From assembly GCA_947488435.1 (NCBI GenBank), contig CANKZG010000001.1:496001-560000 (forward strand): a stretch of DNA of 64,000 bases, given 5' to 3'. The notes beneath the pieces were generated by a model. It was not told where the DNA came from and did not search any database. It worked only from the letters and a program-made list of their open reading frames with translations. A program made the translations under genes and the position numbers. This document shows positions 47,279 to 55,844 of the stretch, in pieces. The first letter of the stretch is position 1. Every line of letters starts with the position of its first letter. The stretch comes from an uncultured Flavobacteriaceae bacterium. GTDB lineage: Bacteria; Bacteroidota; Bacteroidia; Flavobacteriales; Flavobacteriaceae.

Positions 47279-48298
47279 ATGATCGAGAAGATAAAAGAGC
47301 ACATTGCGGAGATAGAAAAATTTCACGCTGATAATTTGGTAAGTGTAGAAGAGTTTCGTGTTAAGTACTTAGGTAAAAAAGGGTTGTTAACCGAGTTCTA
47401 TGCGGAGTTAAAAAATGCTGCGAACGATCAAAAGAAAGAACTTGGGCAGACTATTAATGCCTTACGGACTTCTGCAACGGAAAAAGTAAACACCTTAAAA
47501 TTAGCTTTAGAAGCTAAAACAGAAGAAACTAGTATTTATGGTGATCTCACACGCCCAGGAGAACCGATCGCTTTGGGGGCTCGTCATCCTATTTCAATTG
47601 TAAAAAATCAAATTATTGACATCTTTTCAAGAATTGGATTCAATGTATCTGAAGGTCCTGAAATTGAAGATGACTGGCATAACTTTACCGCATTAAATCT
47701 TCCTGAATATCATCCGGCAAGGGATATGCAAGATACCTTCTTTATTCAAACAGATCCGGATATTTTGCTTCGAACGCATACTTCCTCAGTTCAGGTTCGG
47801 TATATGGAAAATAACAAACCTCCAATTCGAACGATTTCTCCAGGGAGAGTCTACCGAAATGAAGCTATATCAGCACGTTCACATTGCTTTTTTCACCAGG
47901 TTGAAGGGTTGTACATTGATAAGGATGTTTCTTTTGCAGATCTAAAACAAACTTTACAATTTTTTACCACTGAATTATTTGGTAAATCTAAAATTAGGCT
48001 GCGCCCTTCTTATTTTCCTTTTACAGAGCCTAGTGCTGAAGTAGATGTTTACTGGGGTCTAGAAACCGAGACCGATTATCGAATGACTAAAGGTACTGGG
48101 TGGTTAGAGATTATGGGTTGTGGTATGGTTGACCCTAACGTGCTTGAGAATTGTGGAATTGATTCCAGCACCTACTCTGGTTTTGCTTTTGGTATGGGAA
48201 TAGATAGAATTGCCTTATTACTTCATCAAATATCTGATATTCGCTTGTTAAGTGAGAATGACGTTCGTTTCCTTGATCAGTTTAAAGGTGGTTTCTAG
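47279..48298 (+). CDS. pheS: Phenylalanine-tRNA ligase alpha subunit
   Basis: 339 aa, usual length, from ATG 47279. The N-terminal coiled-coil segment (MIEKIKEHIAEIEKFHADNL) that binds tRNA is followed by the class II catalytic core: HPARDMQDTFF (motif 2 area), FHQVEGLYID and GFAFGMGIDRIALL (motif 3). It charges tRNA-Phe with the beta subunit (pheT), which is not in this window. The adjacent downstream gene is a conserved protein. Confidence 0.95.
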   Translation: MIEKIKEHIAEIEKFHADNLVSVEEFRVKYLGKKGLLTEFYAELKNAANDQKKELGQTINALRTSATEKVNTLKLALEAKTEETSIYGDLTRPGEPIALGARHPISIVKNQIIDIFSRIGFNVSEGPEIEDDWHNFTALNLPEYHPARDMQDTFFIQTDPDILLRTHTSSVQVRYMENNKPPIRTISPGRVYRNEAISARSHCFFHQVEGLYIDKDVSFADLKQTLQFFTTELFGKSKIRLRPSYFPFTEPSAEVDVYWGLETETDYRMTKGTGWLEIMGCGMVDPNVLENCGIDSSTYSGFAFGMGIDRIALLLHQISDIRLLSENDVRFLDQFKGGF

Positions 48299-48331
48299 TG
48301 AAATTCCCAAAATAAGTCCACACAAAATCAC

Positions 48332-48727
48332 ATGAAAAAAGATATCGAAATTCCTATTGCAAAAGATGTCCATGTTGCTATAGCACATGAATGGAATGCA
48401 GAGTTTTTAAATAAAGAATACAATGCTTACGTAATCAATAATCGGGATACACGCATTGAAATGGTTCTTATTGTATCTAAAGGCTTTGACAAAGAAAAAA
48501 AAACCTCGACAATGCGTCATGGGATTGGTGCTGTAGCTGGCAAATCTTTTGAAAAAATCGAAATGCTCCAAGAGGAAGTTTTAAAATTAGACAATGAGTT
48601 TTTTGTTACTTTTTATGCTGACGATAAACTCTACGAACGTCGTTATATTTTTAAAAAAGACAGCGTCATTCCAGGAAATTTTATTCAAATTCCCCTGCTT
48701 GATCGCGAAGGAGTCCTCGCTTTATAA
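48332..48727 (+). CDS. Conserved hypothetical protein downstream of pheS
   Basis: 131 aa, soluble. Starts IPIAKDVHVAIAHEWNAEFLNKEYNAYVIN and contains RHGIGAVAGKSFEKIEMLQEEVL. Flavobacterial homologues are often labelled 'phenylalanyl-tRNA synthetase subunit alpha' only because of this neighbourhood; nothing in the sequence supports an aminoacylation role. It begins 33 bases after pheS and is probably co-transcribed. Confidence 0.6.
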   Translation: MKKDIEIPIAKDVHVAIAHEWNAEFLNKEYNAYVINNRDTRIEMVLIVSKGFDKEKKTSTMRHGIGAVAGKSFEKIEMLQEEVLKLDNEFFVTFYADDKLYERRYIFKKDSVIPGNFIQIPLLDREGVLAL

Positions 48728-48795
48728 CTTCCATTCTTCAAAATCTTAAAAAGCAACCGTTATGGTTTTCTTGCATCTAAGAACTAAAACCCAGC

Positions 48796-49254
48796 ATGAA
48801 ACCTTTTAAAATCATAATTCCTTGTCTACTAATACTCCTAGGTTGTGGGAGTAATGATGATTTAAATTGTGCATTGGTAGATTGTGCCTTAGACTCTTTT
48901 CAAATCATATTAGTCAACGATGCTGGTATTAATCTTATTGATAACGGAACTTTTAATGCTTCTGAAATTGTTGTACTTCGTGATGATGAAGTTGCGGGAA
49001 CAGTGGTTGAGTCATCTGATTCCGGTATTCAAAGCGCTATTTGGCTTACGCTTTTACGCGAAGGAAGTACGGAGTTTCGAATCCGACTTAGTGAGACTGA
49101 AATCGATATTTTAAATCTAAATCTTTTTATTGAAAGTACCGGTCAATGTTGTGGTCCAAACTTCTCGGCTAATACTGCTACTTACAATGATATTCCGCAA
49201 ACTATTCAGCAGAGCTTCTCTGGTTTTACAGAGCGTATTGTTGTAGTTCGTTAA
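48796..49254 (+). CDS. Tandem lipoprotein, copy 1
   Basis: 152 aa. Lipobox LLGCGS (Cys about 17). The mature part is a compact beta-rich domain with four conserved Cys, including a CCGPNF motif, and segments DAGINLIDNGTF and AIWLTLLREG. Its nearest relative is the next gene, with about two thirds of aligned residues the same. Not recognised as any named family. Likely outer-membrane or periplasmic. Confidence 0.65.
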   Translation: MKPFKIIIPCLLILLGCGSNDDLNCALVDCALDSFQIILVNDAGINLIDNGTFNASEIVVLRDDEVAGTVVESSDSGIQSAIWLTLLREGSTEFRIRLSETEIDILNLNLFIESTGQCCGPNFSANTATYNDIPQTIQQSFSGFTERIVVVR

Positions 49255-49281
49255 AACCAATCGGCTAATACATCAACAACG

Positions 49282-49746
49282 ATGACCAAACTAAAATATC
49301 TTACTGCAGTAATCTCTTTCTTTTCCTTGATTTTTTCTTGCTCTGAAGACGATGTCGACTGTGCTGCGGTGTCTTGTATACAAGATTCTTTTCAGGTCAT
49401 ATTAACAGATGATGCTGGGACTAATCTTATCGATAACGGAACATTTAATCCCAATGAAATTACCGTGATTCGTAATGGTGAAATCGCTGGTAATGTAGCT
49501 AATATGGCAGATACTGGATTACCCTCAGCCATTTGGCTAACACTAGAGCGTGTAGGAAATACAGATTTTGAAATTAGGTTAAATCAAACCGAAACGGATA
49601 TGCTAAGTCTCTCTCTTTTTATTGAAAGTACCGGAGCATGTTGCGGCCCTAATTTCTCCGCAAATAGCGCTGTTTACAATGGCGTTTCACAGACTATTCA
49701 ACAAGGTTTTTCAGGTTTTATAGAAAGTATAACCGTGATTCGTTAA
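49282..49746 (+). CDS. Tandem lipoprotein, copy 2
   Basis: 154 aa, paralogue of the upstream gene (27 bases before). Lipobox LIFSCSE. It keeps the same beta domain: AAVSCIQDSFQVILTDDAGTNLIDNGTF, AIWLTLERVG, then the CCGPNF motif and YNGVSQTIQQGFSGF. Differences are spread along the gene, so the duplication is not recent. Function unknown. Confidence 0.65.
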   Translation: MTKLKYLTAVISFFSLIFSCSEDDVDCAAVSCIQDSFQVILTDDAGTNLIDNGTFNPNEITVIRNGEIAGNVANMADTGLPSAIWLTLERVGNTDFEIRLNQTETDMLSLSLFIESTGACCGPNFSANSAVYNGVSQTIQQGFSGFIESITVIR

Positions 49747-49756
49747 CCAAAAATCC

Positions 49757-50245
49757 CTATCGCAAAGGATAACCTTTTCCAGCCCACCAAGGATGTATTT
49801 CAATGGTTAATCTTCCTGCTTTTACCATAGGATCCGAATTGGCTAAGCTATCTGCCATTTCTTGTGTAGGTGTATTATAGATAGTAATTCCTCGTATTTC
49901 GCCATCATCACCAAAAGGTCCTGAAATATCTGCATAACCCGCATCATACATTTTTTTTAGATGTTGAAGATGAAGTGTTTGCAGGCTATCTGCTTCGGCT
50001 TTGCCTTGCGTCCGATTTGGACCAGTTTTTAGAAAAGCAATAAAATATTGTTGCATGAGGATGGTATCTTTAGTTTTAGCGTCCACATAATCAAAAAGCT
50101 GAAAACCCCTTTCCGAAAGTTCTGCTTTGATCTGTTTTTTAGACTTTTCCTTCTCAGGCACAACTAGCTCTGCATTCGAGTGAACAGCTTCTTTACAACC
50201 TGACAATAGGAGTAAGAATACTACCATTTTTACTAAATTTTTCAT
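49757..50245 (-). CDS. YciI-like domain lipoprotein
   Basis: 162 aa. Leader LLLLSGCKE (lipobox). After a charged linker, residues about 65-162 match the YCII-related fold: QQYFIAFLKTGPNRTQGK, HLKKMYDAGYADISGPFGDDGEIRGI and IYNTPTQEMADSLANSDPMVKAG. YCII domains have a conserved His-Asp pair and an uncertain enzymatic role. Its start overlaps the CYTH stop (4 bases). Last gene of a three-gene operon. Confidence 0.7.
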   Translation of the reverse strand: MKNLVKMVVFLLLLSGCKEAVHSNAELVVPEKEKSKKQIKAELSERGFQLFDYVDAKTKDTILMQQYFIAFLKTGPNRTQGKAEADSLQTLHLQHLKKMYDAGYADISGPFGDDGEIRGITIYNTPTQEMADSLANSDPMVKAGRLTIEIHPWWAGKGYPLR

Positions 50246-50715
50246 GATTTCCAGCTTTTAAAAGGTTCTTTACTTAGTTGGGAATTGTAATATTTAATCT
50301 GCCCAGTAACTTCTTTTCCCAACCAATCAGGTTTTTCAAAGATTTCCTTTTCATCCTTTAATTCTATTTCCGCGATTACCAGTGCTGCATTGTCCTCGAA
50401 AAACTCGTCTACTTCAAAAAGATGATTTTCATAGGGTACCTCGTATCGTATCTTATCAATTATGCCTCTCTCGCAAATGGCTAATAAAGCTGTGGCTTCT
50501 TTTAGGGGAATTTCAGTTTCCCATTCAAATCGCGAAGTCCCGTTGGTATTAGAAATCCCTTTAACGGTTAAATACCCTTGCTTTCCTTTAGTGCGAACCC
50601 GCACCGTTCGTTCAGGGTCTGTATTTAAAAAACCTTGTCGGATTCGCTTTTTTGATATTGCCTTTGTTTTATATGCATTAGAATTTACCAAAAACTTGCG
50701 TTCTATTTCTATCAT
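50242..50715 (-). CDS. CYTH-domain protein (tripolyphosphatase-like)
   Basis: 157 aa. The signature EIERKF is at the N-terminus; KGKQGYLTVKG, RFEWETEIP and FEVDEFFEDN follow, completing the tunnel-fold acidic/basic residues. CYTH proteins hydrolyse inorganic tripolyphosphate or thiamine triphosphate with Mg2+. Overlaps by 4 bases with both neighbours, so the three genes are translated together. Confidence 0.85.
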   Translation of the reverse strand: MIEIERKFLVNSNAYKTKAISKKRIRQGFLNTDPERTVRVRTKGKQGYLTVKGISNTNGTSRFEWETEIPLKEATALLAICERGIIDKIRYEVPYENHLFEVDEFFEDNAALVIAEIELKDEKEIFEKPDWLGKEVTGQIKYYNSQLSKEPFKSWKS

Positions 50716-51392
50716 ATATTTGCAGTTTTTTTAGCCAAAGCTGTAATTTGATCAGATACTACTCTTCCCGGTTTATAGTGGTTATTTGCTAAATAAATCA
50801 TTGTTTTTGCAATAGCTTCTGGGGCAATTGATTTATATTTTGCCGCAGCTCCTATTAAAAATAAATCGAATACTTTCATAAACTGTTTTCCCAACCATTC
50901 CCCAAGTCGTTTTTCTTGCCGTTTCCCTCCAATTAAAGAAGGTTGTAAAATAAAGGTATTAGGAATCTTCTTTGTTAAAACCGCCTCTTCCATCTCACCT
51001 TTAATTTTATTGTAAAAAATACGACTCTTCGCATCGGCACCCAAAGCAGAAATTACAATAAACGTATCAATCTTATTTTTTTTTCCTAAAGAAGCACTAT
51101 TCACTGGAATTCCAAAATCAATAGCGTGATACTGCTCTTTATCTGGTGTGTTAGCTTTTGTTGTTCCAATACAGCAGAAAATTTCATCTCCTTTAAATTC
51201 AGTTTCAAACTGCCTTAATTCCAAAAGGTTTCCAATGAATTGCTGTAATTTAGGATGTTCAAACCCAAGATTCTTTCTTGCAAATACCTTCACCGCATCA
51301 TAACGCTCGTCTTCAAGAAGTCCACGTAGTAAAATTCCTCCCGTAAGTCCTGAGGCACCGAGAATAATAGCAATTTTACCTTTAGTCTTCAT
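50712..51392 (-). CDS. NAD(P)-binding oxidoreductase, HTATIP2-like
   Basis: 226 aa. Rossmann motif LGASGLTGG at residues 12-20; then NLLELRQFETEF, FCCIGTTKAN and FIVISALGAD, as in the atypical SDR family of HTATIP2/TIP30 and YwnB-like proteins. The active-site YxxxK is modified (FYNKIKGEME). First gene of the operon, divergent from dinB. Substrate unknown. Confidence 0.75.
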   Translation of the reverse strand: MKTKGKIAIILGASGLTGGILLRGLLEDERYDAVKVFARKNLGFEHPKLQQFIGNLLELRQFETEFKGDEIFCCIGTTKANTPDKEQYHAIDFGIPVNSASLGKKNKIDTFIVISALGADAKSRIFYNKIKGEMEEAVLTKKIPNTFILQPSLIGGKRQEKRLGEWLGKQFMKVFDLFLIGAAAKYKSIAPEAIAKTMIYLANNHYKPGRVVSDQITALAKKTANI

Positions 51393-51409
51393 AAAACTAA
51401 TATATCACT

Positions 51410-51417
51410 TAATTTTG
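51410..51417 (+). promoter_or_regulatory. TAnnTTTG box directly before dinB
   Basis: TAATTTTG ends 4 bases before the dinB ATG. If it is the real -7 element, the transcript would begin at or near the start codon. Confidence 0.3.
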
Positions 51418-51421
51418 TAGC

Positions 51422-52519
51422 ATGTTTCCCGATATTCCTATTCGAAAAATTATTCATGTTGATATGGATGCATTTTACGCTTCCGTTGAACAATTGGATG
51501 ACCCCAGTCTTCTTGGGAAGCCTTTAGCCGTTGGTGGTGGAGAAAAAAGAGGCGTGGTGTCTGCTGCAAGTTATGAAGCGAGGAAATTTGGGGTTCGGAG
51601 TGCAATGAGCGGATTTTTAGCCAAACGAAATTGCCCCAATCTTATTTTTGTGAAACCTCGATTTTCCAGATATAAAGAAATTTCAGTAAAAATTCGTGAA
51701 ATCTTCCTTGATTATACAGATTTAGTTGAACCGCTTTCTTTGGACGAAGCATATTTAGATGTAACGATCAACAAAAAAGGAAACCCTTCAGCTACCCTTA
51801 TTGCGAGTGAAATTCGCAAACGTATATACACAGAAATTGGCCTTACAGCATCTGCCGGAATTTCTGTTAATAAATTCATTGCCAAGGTTGCAAGTGACTA
51901 TAACAAGCCCAATGGCCAAAAAACCGTTAATCCAGAAGATGTACTTAGTTTTCTTGAGGAACTTGAAATTCGAAAATTCTATGGTGTAGGAAAAGTTACG
52001 GCCGAAAAAATGTATAAGCTTGGTATTTTTACAGGCGCAGATCTTAAAATTAGATCATTAGATTTTTTAGAACAGCATTTTGGTAAAAGTGGAAGTTATT
52101 ATTACAAGGTTGTTCGTGGCATCCACGACAGTGTTGTTAAACCAAATCGAACTCCTAAATCTGTAGCTGCAGAACGCACATTTAGCGAGAATCTAAGTAG
52201 CGAGATTTTTATGTTGGAACGTTTGGAAAATATAGCAGAAGAATTAGAAAGACGATTAAAAAAATCTGCCATAGCTGGAAAAACCGTAACCTTAAAAATA
52301 AAATATAGTGATTTTACTTTGCAAACAAGAAGTAAAACCCTCGCCTATTTTATTGCCAGCAAAGAATTAATTATAGAAACCGTTAAAGAACTTTTGTATC
52401 AAGAAAAATTGGGGAATTCCGTTCGTCTTTTAGGAATTTCATTGGCAAATTTAAATACAGAAAAAAAAGATGCTTCAAAAGAAGATAGTGTATCCGTACA
52501 ACTTAAATTTGAATTTTAG
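51422..52519 (+). CDS. dinB: DNA polymerase IV (Y-family)
   Basis: 365 aa. IIHVDMDAFYASVEQLDDPSLLGKPLAVGG at the N-terminus and SLDEAYLDVT give the catalytic carboxylates; the little-finger domain covers about 240-350. Error-prone translesion polymerase. The C-terminal QLKFEF fits the usual sliding-clamp binding position (QLxLF) and is a plausible clamp motif. The promoter region is short and divergent from the CYTH operon. Confidence 0.93.
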   Translation: MFPDIPIRKIIHVDMDAFYASVEQLDDPSLLGKPLAVGGGEKRGVVSAASYEARKFGVRSAMSGFLAKRNCPNLIFVKPRFSRYKEISVKIREIFLDYTDLVEPLSLDEAYLDVTINKKGNPSATLIASEIRKRIYTEIGLTASAGISVNKFIAKVASDYNKPNGQKTVNPEDVLSFLEELEIRKFYGVGKVTAEKMYKLGIFTGADLKIRSLDFLEQHFGKSGSYYYKVVRGIHDSVVKPNRTPKSVAAERTFSENLSSEIFMLERLENIAEELERRLKKSAIAGKTVTLKIKYSDFTLQTRSKTLAYFIASKELIIETVKELLYQEKLGNSVRLLGISLANLNTEKKDASKEDSVSVQLKFEF

Positions 52520-52590
52520 CACCTCAAAATCGACTACATTTTCTTTATGTACTGAGATTGATTTACTCAAGTGTATTCCTGACATTGTAT

Positions 52591-53112
52591 TTACAACAGC
52601 TTTAGTGCTACATCTTGCCAGTTGCTTACGCGCTCATATCCTTCCGTACGGATGTTATGGGGAGAGGTGAATAATAATGTTCTTCCTTCGAACGTGTTCA
52701 GGTTATAACTTCGATCATCAATTAAGACATCTCCACGTAAAATGTGTTTATGCCCACATAAAATACGTCGTTTCCAATCTATAAAAGGAAAAAACTCATC
52801 CAGCCATTCTGATTTTTCTTCTAACGAATTTGGAAATTGCATTGCCGCAGATGCAATATAGATATCATGTTTTTTGGAAAGCTCTTTCAGGATGGTTTGG
52901 CTATCTTTAATTGGTTTAAGCGTTCTAAAGAAACCATTTGTATAAGCATGCTTTCGAACACTATCTTGACGGGATACAGGTACATTTTGCCATACTTCAC
53001 TTCCCATACATTCTTCCAGTGATAGCGATTCCTCATATTCTTCATTATATCGTTCAATATGTGCTAAGTAAGTATCGGCAATTACCTCATCCATGTCTAT
53101 AAATACAACCAT
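52591..53112 (-). CDS. 5'(3')-deoxyribonucleotidase (NT5C type)
   Basis: 173 aa. HAD-family nucleophile motif FIDMDEVIAD at residues 4-13, then the ASAAMQFPNSLEEKSEWL cap segment and the LIDDRSYNL motif with acidic residues. The length and order match the cytosolic 5'-nucleotidase type C (NT5C) family that removes phosphate from deoxynucleotides. It stands alone, convergent with dinB. Confidence 0.82.
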   Translation of the reverse strand: MVVFIDMDEVIADTYLAHIERYNEEYEESLSLEECMGSEVWQNVPVSRQDSVRKHAYTNGFFRTLKPIKDSQTILKELSKKHDIYIASAAMQFPNSLEEKSEWLDEFFPFIDWKRRILCGHKHILRGDVLIDDRSYNLNTFEGRTLLFTSPHNIRTEGYERVSNWQDVALKLL

Positions 53113-53326
53113 AATCTAATTTTTGGCGAAGTACTTAAAAAACATTTAGATATAAAACCTTCAGTAAAAGATTAATTTTTTCATAACATTCAAGTAAGTT
53201 GAAATTACAACTTATGCATGCGGTTGTTCCGAATAGTTCTCAATCTTAGATGTAGAATGAATTCCAATGAAAATTCTTTTATATGAAGAAAGTCAATGCA
53301 TTGTTATCCGGAATTCCTAAAATAAA

Positions 53327-53356
53327 AAAGCCGTTGGTTTTGCAACCAACGGCTTT
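53327..53356 (-). terminator. Rho-independent terminator after cupredoxin gene
   Basis: The 13-base arms 53327-53339 and 53344-53356 pair perfectly around a 4-base loop. A run of six A on the plus strand becomes the U-tract on the minus strand. Confidence 0.88.
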
Positions 53357-53376
53357 AACATTAATTAGTCTAAAAC

Positions 53377-53754
53377 TTACTTAACAATCAACGTATTATC
53401 CGTCGATGTTGGGTTTAATGGGCAAAAGTATACGTACTCTCCTTTGGCTAACTTTGTTGGGTTTGATGCCACAGTTTTACCAGTTTGTACTTGTTCTTTT
53501 ACATAGGCAGTTTGAATGTGATTCTTAGGATCACTCAAGTCTTTCCCTTTAGGTACTAGAACAAAACCTACATTGTGCCCAACAGCATTGTTAGAAATAC
53601 TAAAAACGTATGTTCCTTCAGATACTGTAATTTGTTTTTGAGTAAACTCCCCTGAAGTTTGCTCCAAAGCAATTGTTTTAACTGCTTTGTCTTGTGCGTT
53701 TGCCGAAAAAGCCACTCCAAATACAAGGGCTATAATTGCTACTACTTTTCTCAT
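53377..53754 (-). CDS. Cupredoxin-like secreted protein
   Basis: 125 aa. Signal peptide ending SANAQD. The fold pattern fits blue-copper proteins: NNAVGHNVGFVLVPKG with His60 and YVYFCPLNP with Cys111. The second His and Met ligands normally placed a few residues after the Cys are absent (the end reads PTSTDNTLIVK), so copper binding may be weak or of an unusual type. The periplasmic location is clear. It lies 76 bases after the AhpD-like gene on the same strand. Confidence 0.75.
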   Translation of the reverse strand: MRKVVAIIALVFGVAFSANAQDKAVKTIALEQTSGEFTQKQITVSEGTYVFSISNNAVGHNVGFVLVPKGKDLSDPKNHIQTAYVKEQVQTGKTVASNPTKLAKGEYVYFCPLNPTSTDNTLIVK

Positions 53755-53830
53755 TTTAATTTAAATTAATATTTGTGTTTATTACTATTTATATCGCTTG
53801 TAAAACTATTCTACAAGCAGGTTAAAAATT

Positions 53831-54379
53831 TTAGACTGTTGCTGCTTCTAAAGGTTGTGCAACAGGAAAGTCCACTGGGACATTGGTTGTTTTATGTAAG
53901 TAGTTTGATATTGTTTTATCTCCTACCAATACAATGGTGTCAATTAAATTTTCTTTCGTCCATCCTGCGTTTAAAAAATTCGCTACAACAGCAGGTTCAG
54001 TTGCTCCTCTATTTTCAGTCATATTTTTTGCTAAACGTGCCAAAGCATCCAATTTGTCGTCAAAAGATGCTTTTCCTGAACGTAATTCCAAAATTTGTTC
54101 ATCATTAAATCCATTCATCTTACCAATAGCGGTATGAGCGGATAAACAATAAACACAGTTATTTACCTGACTTACAGCAAGATTTACAACTTCTTTTTCT
54201 TTTGCTTTTAAAGATGTTTTAGCATTTGAAAGCTCTAAATAGTTCCCCAAAGCATTTTCAGAATGTGCATATGTTGCAAATAAATTAGGAACAAAGCCAA
54301 CTGCCTTCTCCAAATTGTCAAAAATTGCCTTGTTTGAATCTGTTACTTCTTCTCTTGTTGGAACATTAAATGTATTCAT
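53831..54379 (-). CDS. AhpD-like carboxymuconolactone decarboxylase-family protein
   Basis: 182 aa. The CxxCxxxH redox motif is Cys75-Cys78-His82 (CVYCLSAH). The rest matches the peroxidase-related AhpD-like group: EVVNLAVSQVNN before and ALARLAKNMTENRG after. These proteins reduce peroxides through the Cys pair. Upstream on the same strand, 375 bases away, is an AraC regulator that may control this gene; the cupredoxin gene follows. Confidence 0.82.
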   Translation of the reverse strand: MNTFNVPTREEVTDSNKAIFDNLEKAVGFVPNLFATYAHSENALGNYLELSNAKTSLKAKEKEVVNLAVSQVNNCVYCLSAHTAIGKMNGFNDEQILELRSGKASFDDKLDALARLAKNMTENRGATEPAVVANFLNAGWTKENLIDTIVLVGDKTISNYLHKTTNVPVDFPVAQPLEAATV

Positions 54380-54753
54380 GATTTTATTTTTTAATTCCCT
54401 TTGTATAGGGAGTTTTACAATTGTTTTAAATTTCTATGCAAATTTGCGATGGAATATGCGGTAATAACATACCTAACTTTCCCTACCACTTACCATTTTT
54501 TCCCATTAACGGGATATAAAAGGTTTTTCCGCATCACAATAAAAATCATATGGATTATTATGGTCGCAGTTACTTGTCATGTCAACCGTATTAAGTTTTA
54601 AGCTTTTTCCTTGAAAAAGGCTTTTTATTCGCTCTACTAGGATTTTATGATATGTGTTCATCGTTACAGTATTTTAATTTAATACTGCAAAGATGTATCA
54701 AAGTTGAGCGTTTTCACTAGTAGAGATTTCCTCTTTACTAGCCGCTACTTCCC
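54380..54753 (-). other. Non-coding gap between AraC and AhpD-like genes
   Basis: 374 bases without a convincing gene (a 66-codon plus-strand reading frame has no family features). Hairpins: 54600-54624 (AAGC/GCTT and TTTTTC/GAAAAA arms, one bulge) and CAGTATT/AATACTG at 54667-54687. They may mark the AraC transcript end or operators. Confidence 0.35.
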
Positions 54754-55602
54754 TTAGCTAAGTAAATGATGCTTTTCTCGGTACTGTGTTGGAGTGAGTT
54801 GCGTCATTTTTTTAAAAAAACGACTAAAATGAGCAGGGTCATTAAACCCCAATTCATAAGCAATTTCCTGATTTTGCTGATCCGTAAAATTCATCAGCCT
54901 TTTGGCTTCCAAAATCATACGCTCCATGATAATCTGTTGAGGGGATTTTTGATTATAGATGGCAAAAATATTGGATAGTGTCTTAGGCGACTTATATAAC
55001 ATTTCTGCATAATCACTTACTTTTCTTTTCTCTTTAAAGTGAATATCTACCAAAACATTAAATTTTCGGATAACATTTATTTGTTCATTATCCAACTTTT
55101 TTACAATATGCTGGTCCTTTGCCAAACGTGTGCAAATAATAATGAGTCGCTTCAAAAGCATTTGTAGCATATCTCCTTGAATCTTATCAGGTGTAGAAAA
55201 TTCATCCAGAAAAACCTCGTAAAGCGTATTGAACTTGCGTTCCTGATCTTTAGGGATGGTAATTATGGGAATATCCTGTGTCCCGAAAAATAAAATACCA
55301 TTACAAGAAACTTCACTATCATGATCTGAGATACAGTAAAATTCTCTATTAAATAAAAACGCAGTTAAAGGTGCTTCGGTACTTGTATAGGAAACATGTT
55401 GCAAATAAGTTGTTGTTAGAAGTTGATTTGGAGCCAATGTGATTTTTAACGCATCAATATGAAGGGTTACAGGGGCATTATTCCTATTCCATAGAATTTT
55501 GATCGTGTTCCTGTTGGTAGAAAAATTGAATTCTTCCGCTTTAATATCATTCGTAAATCCTAAAATAGAATCAATCTTAGGGTCATGAAATTCTAGCTTC
55601 AT
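54754..55602 (-). CDS. AraC-family transcriptional regulator
   Basis: 282 aa from ATG 55602 (MKLEFHDPKID); a longer frame starts at 55641, but a TAnnTTTG box at 55624-55631 would lie inside it, so the shorter form is chosen. C-terminal 100 residues: two HTH motifs (VSDYAEMLYKSPKTLSNIFAI; QQNQEIAYELGFNDPAHFSRFFKKMT). The N-terminal domain is a cupin-like sensor. It precedes the AhpD-like gene and may regulate it. Confidence 0.85.
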   Translation of the reverse strand: MKLEFHDPKIDSILGFTNDIKAEEFNFSTNRNTIKILWNRNNAPVTLHIDALKITLAPNQLLTTTYLQHVSYTSTEAPLTAFLFNREFYCISDHDSEVSCNGILFFGTQDIPIITIPKDQERKFNTLYEVFLDEFSTPDKIQGDMLQMLLKRLIIICTRLAKDQHIVKKLDNEQINVIRKFNVLVDIHFKEKRKVSDYAEMLYKSPKTLSNIFAIYNQKSPQQIIMERMILEAKRLMNFTDQQNQEIAYELGFNDPAHFSRFFKKMTQLTPTQYREKHHLLS

Positions 55603-55623
55603 AGTGCTGTTTTTATGAATCTG

Positions 55624-55631
55624 CAAATTTA
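55624..55631 (-). promoter_or_regulatory. TAnnTTTG -7 box for the AraC gene
   Basis: The minus strand reads TAAATTTG, 21 bases upstream of the start at 55602. It argues against the longer start at 55641. Confidence 0.5.
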
Positions 55632-55844
55632 AGAATATCATCTGTTATTTTAATCTTTTTATAGTATGGGTTCTCTATTTTTGTTTATTCTTCTGCTACT
55701 AAATTTTTCAAATTTCAGGTCTTTGTTAAACAAAACTGTTAAGCTATCCCCTAAATTTCTTTGACCTATTTTGTTTTAGTAGTATTGTTATGTCATTACT
55801 CCTGGAAGTTGTTATGATTTCCTGAAATTTAAACTTCATTTGAA

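Noticed and set aside
48332-48727. Second pheS-like subunit
   Set aside because: The sequence has no class II synthetase motifs; the label in databases seems to come from position only.
53773-54108. Plus-strand frame of 111 codons
   Set aside because: It lies over the AhpD-like gene, whose CxxC motif and length are convincing.
54401-54601. 66-codon plus-strand frame in the gap
   Set aside because: AT-rich, no family features or clear start site; left as non-coding.
55603-55641. Longer start for the second AraC regulator
   Set aside because: A TAnnTTTG box lies within it; the extra 13 residues do not resemble the family start.
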